Source: Chamaecrista fasciculata
Lineage: Eukaryota; Streptophyta; Magnoliopsida; Fabales; Fabaceae
Direction of reading: 5' to 3'
Length of the DNA: 64,000 nucleotides
Assembly: GCA_003254925.1 (NCBI GenBank)
Contig: QANZ01010589.1
Span: forward strand, 147,005 to 211,004
Below the pieces are notes generated by a model. The model saw nothing but the letters and a program-made list of their open reading frames with translations. It was not told the DNA's origin and made no database searches. This document shows positions 1 to 9,950 of this stretch, one piece after another. Within the stretch, counting starts at the first letter, position 1, and every line of letters starts with the position of its first letter. The position numbers were made by a program, and so were the translations under genes.

Positions 1-334
1 CTACTTGACGGGGTTAGTTATTTGTTTGCTTATTGTGGCCTCTTCAGTCTTTAATTCTTTATGGTGGTTTTAATATAATTTTCTACCTCATTATTAACAA
101 TATGGAAGAATGTCAAACAGATGTATCACCTTGGGATGAATGACATGCTCATTAATTCAAATCCCTTTTGTTGAAACATACATTTTCCCCCGTTGGGTAG
201 TTTTAAGTGTTATAAATATTAGATTCATTGACTAGTTGAAGAAAGATTAATCAATGCTTTGGAGTGACAGAATTAGTTGGCTGCTTCATATCAGAGATCA
301 CATTAATAATCGGACTGTCTCTTGCCTCCTGCAG

Positions 335-1627
335 AATTATAATGCGAAAATTTCTGATTTTGGTTTGGCAAAATTGGGGCCTTCCGGGGAACAATCGCAT
401 GTGACTACTAGGGTCATGGGCACATATGGCTATGCGGCTCCAGAATACATGGCAACAGGTAATTTTTTTTTGTTGATCATAATTCACAAGTTAAGCAACT
501 TTGTGCATGAATTAGACATTCAGTCCTTCATAGTTCAGAAAGATTCTTCAAGTTGAGAATTTCGTTTACCAGAAGCAAACGAAAACTCACCAAAGTGTGT
601 GTGTCTCGACTCTCAAGTGCTGGGGTTCGTTGACACACCTGTGAGTTTCTATTGGCGAGCGAGTATCTAGGAATTTCTCTCTAATGTCCAGTTGTACTCA
701 AGAAACAACCTAAAACAATATTTCGTGATTGAGAAATAGATATGATCAAAATATTTATACTTTATCGGTATTTTAAGATTTTACCCTATGAATTTGGGTT
801 CGAGTTTGGATTCAGATTTAAAGTCAACAAGTATAGCGATAGGTAAGGAAATATCTTACCAGTATCCTATTCGTAATAGTAAATATTTATTTTTATATGT
901 GAAAAATATAATATTTAATCTTTATGTATTGACAAAATGTAGAATTAGGATAAGATGTTAAATATTTTAGACATACCAAAACAATTTAACAGTACATTCA
1001 TATTTGTGATTTTTTTTGGGGGTTAAAAATGTAAAAATGGTTTAAAATAGATTTTATATTAATGAAAAATAATTTATTTCAAAATTTCTTTGAATTAGGA
1101 TCTGTGTATGAAAATTTGAGTATTCATAAAATTTTAAGGATAGAAATTGATTTTAATACACATTCAGCTCTTAGTATGAGTATGAGGATCATAATATCCT
1201 ACCTACAATCATTTCTACTAAGAAATTGCTTACATGGATGCTGGTTATATCATTATTGCTCAATATAGGTCACTTGTACGTGAAGAGTGATGTGTATGGC
1301 TTTGGAGTGGTATTGCTGGAAGTGCTGACAGGGTTGAGGGCACTTGATACAAAGCGACCTAGTGGGCAGCAGAATCTGGTTGAATGGGTTAAACCATATC
1401 TCTCCAGCAAAAGAAAGTTGAGAACCATAATGGATGCCAAGATTCAGGGCCAATATTCACTCAAGGCAGCATCACAAGCTGCTCAGCTTACTCTAAAATG
1501 CCTACAACCTGAGCCTAAAAACCGTCCTTCCATGGTGGAAGTTGTCGAGACACTGGAAAGCATTGAAGGCATCAAAGACAAAGTGAAAGAATCCAAGAAC
1601 CGTCATGCTAAAAGAATGCAATCTTAG
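335..1627 (+). CDS. Receptor-like cytoplasmic kinase, class VII (Cx32/PBL-like), 3' part only
   Basis: These are the last two exons of a serine/threonine kinase whose 5' part lies left of the window. Exon 335-459 follows a tgcag acceptor and carries the DFG motif (ISDFGLAKL) and the activation segment through [12 protein letters not shown]. Exon 1269-1627 carries kinase subdomains IX-XI ([13 protein letters not shown]; the conserved arginine in PKNRPSM) and a basic tail ending HAKRMQS. The 809-bp intron is GT-AG and splits the glycine codon of ATGHLY, the usual position in RLCK VII genes. The phrases [20 protein letters not shown] and [16 protein letters not shown] resemble the Arabidopsis Cx32 / CAST AWAY group, known as membrane-anchored cytoplasmic kinases acting beside receptor kinases. 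The N-terminal acylation site, P-loop and catalytic loop are not in view, so the subfamily name is an inference. A weak upstream reading into 254-334 is intron. Confidence 0.9.
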
Positions 1628-1913
1628 CTTCATACTTGTTAATAAGCTGCCAAAGTATGAAGCAGAACTAGAAAATTATTTGAGACTGATGTTCATTGTT
1701 CAATAGTTAATATGGTCCAAACTCAAAAGATAGATGTATTTTTTGTTTTTGTTTTTGGTTCTTTCAGATTGGGTGGTGTCAGATTTTAACCAGCCTTTTT
1801 ACCACCTCTTTGCTCTTGAAATTTGTGTATAGTGGGCCATATTCTGTATCATGATCACGGAACTTACAATTTGACTTTTCCATTGTAATTTTGTATGACT
1901 GAAATTTATACAA

Positions 1914-1950
1914 CTTTTTTTTTTTGGAGTGGCTCATAGCATCAGACTGG
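1914..1950 (-). mobile_element. Micro-insertion: 25-nt LINE-like tail plus poly(A)
   Basis: On the minus strand this reads as 25 unique bases ending ..CACTCC followed by 11 A. It is flanked by ATTTATACAA (1904-1913) and ATTTATAAAA (1951-1960), a direct repeat matching at 9 of 10 bases. The tail ends in CC before the A run, like the 3' ends of the two LINEs at 3.1 and 23.3 kb. It reads as a target-primed insertion that kept only the last bases of its template. It lies in the 3' flank of the kinase gene. Confidence 0.55.
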
Positions 1951-2019
1951 ATTTATAAAATATTTTGCACCATAGGTGGCAACGAATGACAAAAGGAAGA
2001 ATAATAAGAGAACAAGACA

Positions 2020-2643
2020 TGATATACACTCCTCGGAATGACCCCCCGGAGTTGTTATCCAAGGACACAAAGGATACCCGACGGAGGGACAACCCAGTCA
2101 GGTTCCCCCTCCCACACTCAAGCATTTAATGCCAAGATATTGGCATTAAATGCCAGGATCCGTGAAAGCACGTGACAGGACAAGAAGGACACGCAAAAGG
2201 ACTAAAACGCCCCCTGCGCGCAGACCAAACCATGAAAAGCACTCCTGGCTATCACTGACAACCAGGAGAGAAGGTTGGAAATCCCACCGTACCCTGGCAG
2301 TGATAGCTGTCACCTCAAAAGCAGAAACCTACACCAACCCACTTTTCCTCACACATCCCGAGTACACCCCTGACGTCTCAGGGAGAGACCTCGTACGAAC
2401 ATGAGACAAAAGGGAAGGAGGATAAAAGGAAAAGGGGGGACCTTTTCTAAGGTAACGACTCTCTCTCTCTAAAAATATTCAAACTCTCCAGCTTTCTCTC
2501 ACTGACTTAAGCATCGGAGAAGAATCGCAGGGAACCCCCTGTGCATTCTCGTTTGCAGGTTCCGACGACCCCCACTGGCCGGAAGCTGCCTTCTACTGTG
2601 AACTCAAGGTTAGATTTACCCTAATCCAGCTTTGTAGTTTTCA
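2020..2643 (+). repeat. Solo LTR of a Tat-type Ty3/Gypsy element
   Basis: A 624-bp unit starts TGATATACAC and ends ..TTTTCA, with a perfect 5-bp target duplication AGACA at 2015-2019 and 2644-2648. No internal region is present, so this is a solo LTR left by recombination between two LTRs. The same LTR, in the opposite orientation, bounds the element at 55364. Over the shared 3' half the two copies look more than 90% identical by eye, which suggests fairly recent activity. A TATA-like GGATAAAAGG lies near 2420, followed by a CT-rich tract. A perfect 13-bp inverted repeat with a 4-nt loop lies at 2123-2152 in the presumed U3 part. Confidence 0.92.
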
Positions 2644-2648
2644 AGACA

Positions 2649-3094
2649 AATATTTATTTCCTTTAGATGTCTCAATCCATGAAAGTAAAGGCTAATTCAA
2701 GGATATGAAGTTCTTAGTATTGTTATCAATGATGCGTATTTTTTTTTTTTTTATATAAATTGTCTACAAAATATCGTACCGTTCTGGTTTCTATATTTAA
2801 ATGGCCAAGTCAAACTTTTGCTACGGCTAATCATAGAAAAAAAAACATATTAAATCGTTTGATTCCACTTGTAATTTAATTACTTTCTCTAGATTTTCTT
2901 TGAAAACCTGAAAATATGAAGCTATTACTTCAGTTTCCCAATCCTTTGCAATTCCCTAGTAGTTGTTTTTCAACCCCAAATTTCCTGATTCAAATTGAAA
3001 TGTCTAGTTTTTTTTAGGTTACAAGCTTGGGCTTGCTTAAGAGTTAAGAGTTAAGACCAAGAGCAAGAGGCATAGCTTCTTTTTCTTTGTTTTA
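2649..3094. other. AT-rich spacer
   Basis: I see no gene or clear element here. There are T runs near 2731-2744 and 2840-2850 only. Confidence 0.5.
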
Positions 3095-3670
3095 TTTTTT
3101 TTTTTGGTCCAGCAAACAATACATAAAATGGGCCAAACTGCATACAGCAGCCCATGGGGATAGGGAGACAAGTGGGTAGACATAACAAACAAGAAGCAAT
3201 GGCCCACGCTCCTCAGGAAAATTACAGAGAAATGAAACCTTCGAGCAACACACACGAAGGTAGAATTGAAACGCCAACTCAATGAAAATTTCTTTGCTGT
3301 CTGTCTCAATGATAGCAGATGATACGCCCAAGGAATCAGCAATTTGGAGAGCAAATAAAACTGCTTGAGCTTCCGCTTCTAAAGAAGAACAACAGAAAAT
3401 TCTCCTGGTATTTCGTGTAAGTAACAGACCTTCTCTGTCTCGTATAACAGCTGAAATAGCGCCCCTAGAATTCTTTAGATCAGTGGCAGCATCCACATTA
3501 ATTTTAATAGATTCATTACTTGGTGGACTCCAATCATCACTGGGATTTGGAAGGGGTCGGTTGTTTAAAAATTCTATGATGATTCTCCAAGTTATTTGAG
3601 ATATACATATTAGTCCAATCAGTAGCTAGGCGAATTGTTCTACTAGGATCAACATTTATATGGACCAAAG
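3095..3670 (-). mobile_element. LINE (L1-type) 3' fragment with RNase H-like domain
   Basis: On the minus strand an RNase H-like (RVT_3) segment reads MDAATDLKNSRGAISAVIRD and then ETDSKEIF. The same opening (MDAATDLKNSRGAI) occurs in the LINE at 23.3-25.3 kb, so the two are related. The 3' end is marked by a T run on the plus strand (3095-3105), preceded on the minus strand by ..GCTGGACC. The upstream part decays by about 3.67 kb and no reverse transcriptase is left. It is a heavily 5'-truncated copy with frame damage after the first third of the domain. I could not find a convincing target duplication. Confidence 0.75.
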
Positions 3671-4720
3671 AAGGTAACAAAATAATGCCACAGAGTAGTC
3701 TGAATCCTCACCATCAGAGATTCAGAGTACAACAAGCAAAAAAAACCTCAATTCTTGACAAATAGCTGGGCCCAATATGAAAAGGCCGCTAACCAATCAA
3801 GACAGTTCAAATTATGGGCTCTTATGTATCGTATGAAATACTTATTAAAATTAGGTCGATTTTGATGCCTTCAAATAATCGAAATTGATGGGCTTAGCCC
3901 ATTGAAAATAGGGAAGCCCAGTTACGCACATGGTTAATTTCCCGCCTCCGCGTCGAAGTCTTACATCAACGAGTCTGAGACACAAACAGACAAGATTCTA
4001 CAGCCAGAAAGTACGATTGCCCGACCAACCAGTGAGGTTTTGCGACTTAGGTTTCCCTCATTGGTTCATATAACTTTTGTCTTCTCCAATTATTGTTGAT
4101 TGGTCGCGATTACTTCGGAGCGGATTTTTCAGTTCTATTGTGTATCTTCGTTTCCTTTGCCAGTGATCGGGTGATCTGTGTGGCTCTCTACTCTTCTCGG
4201 TTTGAAGGTGATTTTCGGGACTCTTGCTTGTTCTAGTCTTTCAGTTAAGCTTAGTTGTAATCTGTAGTTTGGTGTAATCTTGGGTATGTAATTCTCTAAC
4301 TTCTGATTGTTCACTCTGTATTATTTTGTTATTTCTGATAAAAGTATCAAGAGAAAGATAATTAATCATGTGATTTGTTTGTGTGGTTGCTCGGAATTGA
4401 GTAATGATCGATTATTGAGTGTGTTTGAGTATTTTTGAGTAATTTTCTCCCCTCTTCTGGCTTGAGAATTAGGGTGTGTGTTTAATAAATTGGTCCACAT
4501 AAGTTGAACTTTTTTATTTTAAATGTTTGTTAGATGCATTTTTCGATTGGTTCATTGTGCTATATTGTCATTAACTTTAAGCCAAGAGGGATCATGGCTG
4601 TATTTTCATATTGCCAGAAGGATAGACGTTTTTCCATTTATACTGTTCTATTTCGTTGTGCTTCTTCATTTAAACATATTTTGTTAGACACTCCCCATTT
4701 TTCCCGGATGTACCTACGCC
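3671..4720. other. Intergenic DNA, probably far promoter of the cis-prenyltransferase gene
   Basis: No supported coding exon. Around 3940-4290 the base composition becomes pyrimidine-rich and leader-like (CTTCTCC, TTCGTTTCCTTTGCC), which could be an alternative untranslated first exon, but no splice pair is clear. Confidence 0.35.
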
Positions 4721-6784
4721 TACTGCGTCACTCTATGGTGACGACAACCCAACATGATAAAACGCAAAATTTCATTGATACTGAAACGGTGCGTTTTATA
4801 CTCTGTACTTTGGAGCCTCGAATTGCCACCAGAAACGCCTCTTTTTTTCGTGGGTTTCTTCCTCCCTTCTTCTGCGATGCCTCTTCCTTCAGAGGGAGAT
4901 GGGTATCTAAAGCAGAAGGTTCTGTTCATTGGCTTCTTCGCTCCTCTTCCATCGAAGGCTTCTTCATTCCAATTGATTTTAAACTCATGTAAGTCCCCTT
5001 TTGATTTGAAAGTTGGAACTCGTGATTCTGATTCTTCAAATCTGACTATATGTTGATTTTTTTTTTCAATTCGCCATTGACTTGCGCACTGGTATGTTGA
5101 AGAAGCACTTTTGTCCTTTGTAAAGAAATTGTCTTTGTTTGAGGGACCTTGTTTGTGTATTGAAACGTGAATATTTTCTTTTCACTGTTGGTGAGTTCTT
5201 TTTGTAAGTAATAGCTTAGTGTTCAATTTTCAGTTCCTTAACTTGGGAGAAATTTACTGATTGTTGCAGTTGGAATTGGTTCATGTGCAATTTTTGCTTT
5301 TTTTGGAATCGCAAATGCTCATGGTTTGAGAATTGTCTTTCATGAGTCCTGAGTTAATGCAAATTGGTTGTTCTGTTTTTTTTTTCCTTTAATTGTTCTT
5401 TTTAATTCTATAAAGCACAAAAAAACACTCTGTCTAGCCATTCCATGGTGTAATGTAACAGTTTGCTCTATGTGTGTTTTAAATTGCCTATAATCTGATT
5501 TAGGATTTAAGTTATTGGTAGTTGGTTATGCATGGTATCTCAGCATCTCCAACTTTTGAAGTATTATAAGTCTGTAACTAGTTATGTATGGTGATTGGCT
5601 ATAATATATATTTGCATGTGCTGCAGATCTTGATAAACAAGAAAAAGGAATAGAATTTCATTGTTTAGGTGGCAGGATGACTAATATGAGTATTGCACTA
5701 TCACCATAACAAACCAGCACCTTTTCATTGAATTGAACTTGCATCTCATAAACTAAACAATGCAATATTTATTTCATTGAGTTGAGACAGTGCGTTTTAC
5801 AGAGATAGGAGGATGTGGCATTGCCTCAAGCCATGAGATGGTTTTAACAACTATGATTGAACAAAATGTAGACAAATTGAGAGAGGGCTAAAGGGAGAGG
5901 ATCCATTCTCCCATTTATTACTATCTAGCTGAGAAAAGCTCATTATGGATTTATTTATAGAAGATATGAATTCAGTTATTTTCTAAAATAGTTTTTAGTA
6001 ATCTCATGTATATTCCTTCAGGTAGTAAGTAGTAACTTGTTTGCGGCTCTTCTCATTTATTTGTTTATTGATGTACGAAAGAAGCATTAGTGATGGATCT
6101 AAGACTTGAAGTAGTAATAAAATAATGATAACTAGAACAAACAATCCCAAAACTATAAATATTTATGTGCTAACTTGGCACGTCAGTTTGATACTTTGAT
6201 TAGTGAAAAACATTTTAATAAAATGGACTCTTTCTTGCTTTAGCTCAGTAGATTAGTTTATTATATATGTATTCATTACATCATTCATCTTTGTGGATTG
6301 GATTATAATTTTTGTTAACAACTCACACCTTGGCCATGTTAAAGGGAAACAAATCTAGGCTCCTCCGCCTGGCAAAGGGGAGACGCAACTTTCATGGTTC
6401 ATCTTCTTTAAGTTCCAGAATGATGCTTGAACCTTTTTGTATAGCACATACTTTATGACAGGATTATGGGAATTTCATTGATTTTCTGAATACTTGTAAC
6501 AGTGAGGCCCTTATTTATTTGGTGGTTGAGCTGAACTACTATATCTGCATTTTTTTTCTCCATTTAGTCAAGATCCAAGTTTGAACCCATCTTCTTGCAA
6601 ATTACCAAACAAGTAATTAGTGATATACATTGACTGCTTGCATTACTTAGACTAAAAAGTTCCTACCTTTTCAATTTTTTCTTCTTACAGAATGCAATTT
6701 CTAATTATAACGTTCTGAATATACAACTGAAGTTGCTTGAACTATTCCTGCTGTTAACTTATAATGATGTTTCTTCTTGAATAG
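4721..6784 (+). promoter_or_regulatory. Promoter and 5'-UTR intron of the cis-prenyltransferase gene (inferred)
   Basis: A pyrimidine-rich leader-like stretch at about 4800-4988 ends at a good donor (CAT|GTAAGTCC, intron from 4989). A TTGAATAG acceptor ends at 6784, 39 bases before the start codon at 6824. This suggests a 1.8-kb intron in the 5' untranslated region. Two TGACG cores face each other just upstream (CGTCAC 4726-4731, GTGACG 4738-4743), a possible bZIP/TGA site. A related phrase, GTGCGTTTTA, recurs near 4790 and 5793. No transcript evidence is available. Confidence 0.45.
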
Positions 6785-6823
6785 GTTCATGCTGAACTCT
6801 AGAATTTAATTTTCAACATTTTA

Positions 6824-7921
6824 ATGGAGAAAAAGTCTGGAGGTATTACAAGCGACCTGATTGGAGGTTTAGGTAGTTTTCTGAGAAGATGCGTGTTTGG
6901 TGTTTTATCTGCCGGTCCTGTGCCAAATCATATTGCTTTCATTATGGATGGGAATCGAAGGTATGCTAAGAAGAGAAACATGGCTGAAGGTGATGGTCAT
7001 AAGGCTGGATTTTCAGCTCTCCTGTCCATCCTTAGGTATTGCTACGAATTAGGGGTGAAGTATGTAACTGTATATGCATTCAGCATTGACAACTTCAAAA
7101 GGAAGCCAAAAGAGGTTCAATCCTTAATGGACTTGATGCGACAAAAGATCGACGAGTTGCTTCAAAAGGAGAGTATTGTCAACGAATATGGTATTAGATT
7201 ACATTTCATTGGCAACTTGCAGCTACTGGCAGAACCAGTCAGGGTTGCAATGGAGAAGGCAATGCGAGTAACTGCTCAAAACAACCAGAGAGTGTTATTA
7301 ATTTGTATAGCCTATACTTCACGCGATGAGATTGTGCATGCTGTTCAAGAATCCTGCAAGGATAAATGGAATGAAGTTGAAGCATCAAAGGTAGCTGTAA
7401 GTTCAAATGGCGTGATTGCCAGAATTGACAAGGGACTGAAGAGAAATGGTATTGACAAGAATGGTCAACAGTCTATCAAAGACTATTTAGATGTTACCAA
7501 AGTTTGTAGTAGTAGTAGTAGTGTAATAGCAGAAGAGGAAGGTCCCGGAGATAGAGATGGTCAGTTTGTGCATACTGTTCAACAATACCGTGACAATTAC
7601 CGAGAAACTGAAATTACATCCTGCAGTGGGGTGGCTGATAGAATTGAAGATAGTAGTTATAAACTGGGTGAGCTTCCTACTATAAAACTGGTTGATGTTG
7701 ATAAGCAGATGTACATGGCAGTTGCACCTGACCCAGACATCTTGATCCGAACTTCAGGTGAGAATCGTCTCAGTAATTTTCTTCTTTGGCAGACTAGTAC
7801 CTGTGCATTGTATTCGCCGGCTGCGCTTTGGCCGGAGATAGGTCTGTGGCACTTGATCTGGGCAGTGTTGAACTTCCAAAGACACTACTCCTATTTGGAA
7901 AAGAAAAAGAAGCAATTTTGA
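6824..7921 (+). CDS. cis-Prenyltransferase, dehydrodolichyl diphosphate synthase type
   Basis: This intronless 365-residue ORF encodes a cis-prenyltransferase, which adds isopentenyl diphosphate units to farnesyl diphosphate to make long polyprenyl diphosphates such as the dolichol precursor at the ER. Visible landmarks are HIAFIMDGNRR (catalytic Asp42, phosphate-binding Asn-Arg-Arg), the SxxNFKR-like loop VYAFSIDNFKRKP, and the C-terminal RTSGENRLSNFLLWQ from Arg309. ALWPE and the ending follow the family. In eukaryotes the enzyme normally works with an NgBR/LEW1-type partner. The RTSGE segment is present even though some partner-dependent enzymes use other C-terminal motifs. Most relatives are about 270-330 residues. 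The extra length is a roughly 100-residue hydrophilic insert between CIAYTSRDEIVHAV and the RTSGE block. It contains an (AGT)n-encoded serine run (about 7505-7524). The reading frame is clean. Confidence 0.93.
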   Translation: MEKKSGGITSDLIGGLGSFLRRCVFGVLSAGPVPNHIAFIMDGNRRYAKKRNMAEGDGHKAGFSALLSILRYCYELGVKYVTVYAFSIDNFKRKPKEVQSLMDLMRQKIDELLQKESIVNEYGIRLHFIGNLQLLAEPVRVAMEKAMRVTAQNNQRVLLICIAYTSRDEIVHAVQESCKDKWNEVEASKVAVSSNGVIARIDKGLKRNGIDKNGQQSIKDYLDVTKVCSSSSSVIAEEEGPGDRDGQFVHTVQQYRDNYRETEITSCSGVADRIEDSSYKLGELPTIKLVDVDKQMYMAVAPDPDILIRTSGENRLSNFLLWQTSTCALYSPAALWPEIGLWHLIWAVLNFQRHYSYLEKKKKQF

Positions 7922-9950
7922 TTGTAACATTAGGACTCCAATGTGACTATGTAAATTATGTGATAGCAGATTGTCTCCCTTTTATCCATTTATGGATTTT
8001 GACTTTAGTTCATTGTCCTTTGACAACAGTCTTATAACCTTTTATACACAAGCTCCACATATAACTATATAAGAGGATTTTGGTTTTTATAACTATTTGT
8101 GGGGCCAATGCAATATCATAATTTGATAAAATTGTTTGGTATATTGTTAGAAGCTGCATATCATTATATTTGTAAGTGTAAATTGTTATATTCGGTTCAG
8201 AACTCCTGCAGATCACCCAATATAGAACTGCATATCTGAGAAACTAATGGAGATAAGTTTAATGAAATATTCACAAAATTTGTCATCTGAGTAGAAGTTT
8301 ATTAAATGAATAATGTTTTGTACTCCAAATAATAATTTAATAATGAATATTATAATTCATAAAACTGTATATTAAATGAATAATGTTTGGTATTCCAATT
8401 ATATATCTTAATGTAATAAATGTTTAGATTTAAGAAAATTAATATCTATATAATTATAATTTATTATAAACTTTATATTAAATGAATAATGTTTGCTCAA
8501 GAATGAACTCTTACCCTATGTTTGGACAAAGTAATTTAAGAGGAGAAAGTAATGCTTCAGTAAAAGTGTAAAACTAATTATTCTTTCAACATATCAAAAT
8601 TATAAAAGAAAGTAATTGTATTATAAAAATGATTTTTTCTCTTAAATTTACTTCATCCAAATGTGACAACAATAATAGGCTTCCAAATTGGCACAAATAA
8701 TTACAAAAGATTTATAGTTATCGATTAGTATTGGCAAAATTGAAATGCATTTAAGCACATTAATTTTGCTTTGGACGATTTATTGATCCTTCAAGTCTAC
8801 ACTAGCTTTAAGGGAAAACTCAATAAGTAGATCACGACTCAAGATTTTCTCTTTATGTATAAACCTAAAAAGTTCTTTATAGTAATTTGAGTAAACATTG
8901 ATTACTGATTGATTACTGATTAATATTTCAAAGATATTCAAGTTAACAATTCAGTCTGTGAGAGTCTAAGTTATGAAATCAATACATTTTGATCATTTTG
9001 TTTTTACAAATGAGTCCTTATAAAATAAGTTTAAGAGTCTAAATTGTATTTGCTTCTACAACTTTTAAAGATTAAAGTGTATAAATAAAACTTTCGTAGG
9101 TAGAATTATCAATTCGTGTATTTTTCAAGGACTAAGTTGTATGTTTATTCTAACAATTTCTATTTGTGGGATGTTTACACAAACTTCAAAGTCTAAACTA
9201 GCTGAAGAAGCAACCCAGCTGCAAGTCTATGCAGTAAACCATGAGTTGCAAACTGCAAAGAGCTTTCCATACCACAATATATTATAACCTAATGTTGGCT
9301 CCTTTATGCTCTCATCATATTTAACAAGCACAGTTATGGACCTGTCATCATACAGATTTGTTCTTGCTTCTTTGCTTTGGACCTTGATAATATGGCCATT
9401 CTAGCATCCGCCATCAACACCACAAATACCTTTACTTCTCTGTATCAACATGAAATTGTGAACAGAACGGGATATATAATAGTTTTATGTACTTTTTCCC
9501 ACAGTACATAAAATTTAGGGATAAGTTGACTTTGGCGTAGTCAACTAGTCATCTCAATTGCAGTAACGTGAGTACTGAAATTACAATTTAATAAATCAAC
9601 TGTATTCAAAAATCAAGAGTTTGAGTACAAAAGAATCAACATATATGTGAGTTGCAAGAACCACAAATGCTTCCATATCTTAAAGAAGCAATACATAAAA
9701 CGAAAATATACAAGAAGGGTGAGACGGCACAATGGGAAACACAAAGCAGCATCCACTCAAAATTTTAATCAACATTGGACTAAATATGATATCAATCAGT
9801 TTTCAGTAACTTTATGTAAAGATTGAATTGGTTAAAGCGATCTGATGTAGATATAAGGCCCTTGCAGGTGAGACCGGTTGCAGAAGCTGGATACCTCAAG
9901 GAACACTTCTAATTGCTCAAAGGGAATAGTACTATTATAGTACATATAAA
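7922..9950. other. AT-rich intergenic region between convergent genes
   Basis: This lies between the stop codons of the cis-prenyltransferase (+) and the SAC phosphatase (-), so it should hold both 3' UTRs. I see no further gene. The 19-base phrase ATTAAATGAATAATGTTT(T/G) occurs three times, at 8301, 8371 and 8477. A small MITE-like unit at 8514-8670 is listed separately. Confidence 0.5.
8514..8670. repeat. Small MITE-like unit with imperfect terminal inverted repeats
   Basis: The left end (CCTATGTTTGGACAAAGTAA, then TTTAAGAGGAGAAA) matches the reverse complement of the right end (CACATTTGGATGAAGTAA, then ATTTAAGAGAAAAA) over about 35 bases. The length of about 155 bp fits a miniature inverted-repeat element. 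I could not fix a target duplication, so the superfamily is open. Confidence 0.5.

Noticed and set aside
251-556. Open frames across 251-556 on both strands
   Set aside because: Only 335-459 of the plus frame is kinase exon. The rest is intron, and the minus frame is a shadow.
4534-5056. Two overlapping plus-strand ORFs of 100-150 residues upstream of the cis-prenyltransferase
   Set aside because: No domain pattern. Composition and a good donor at 4989 fit an untranslated leader better.
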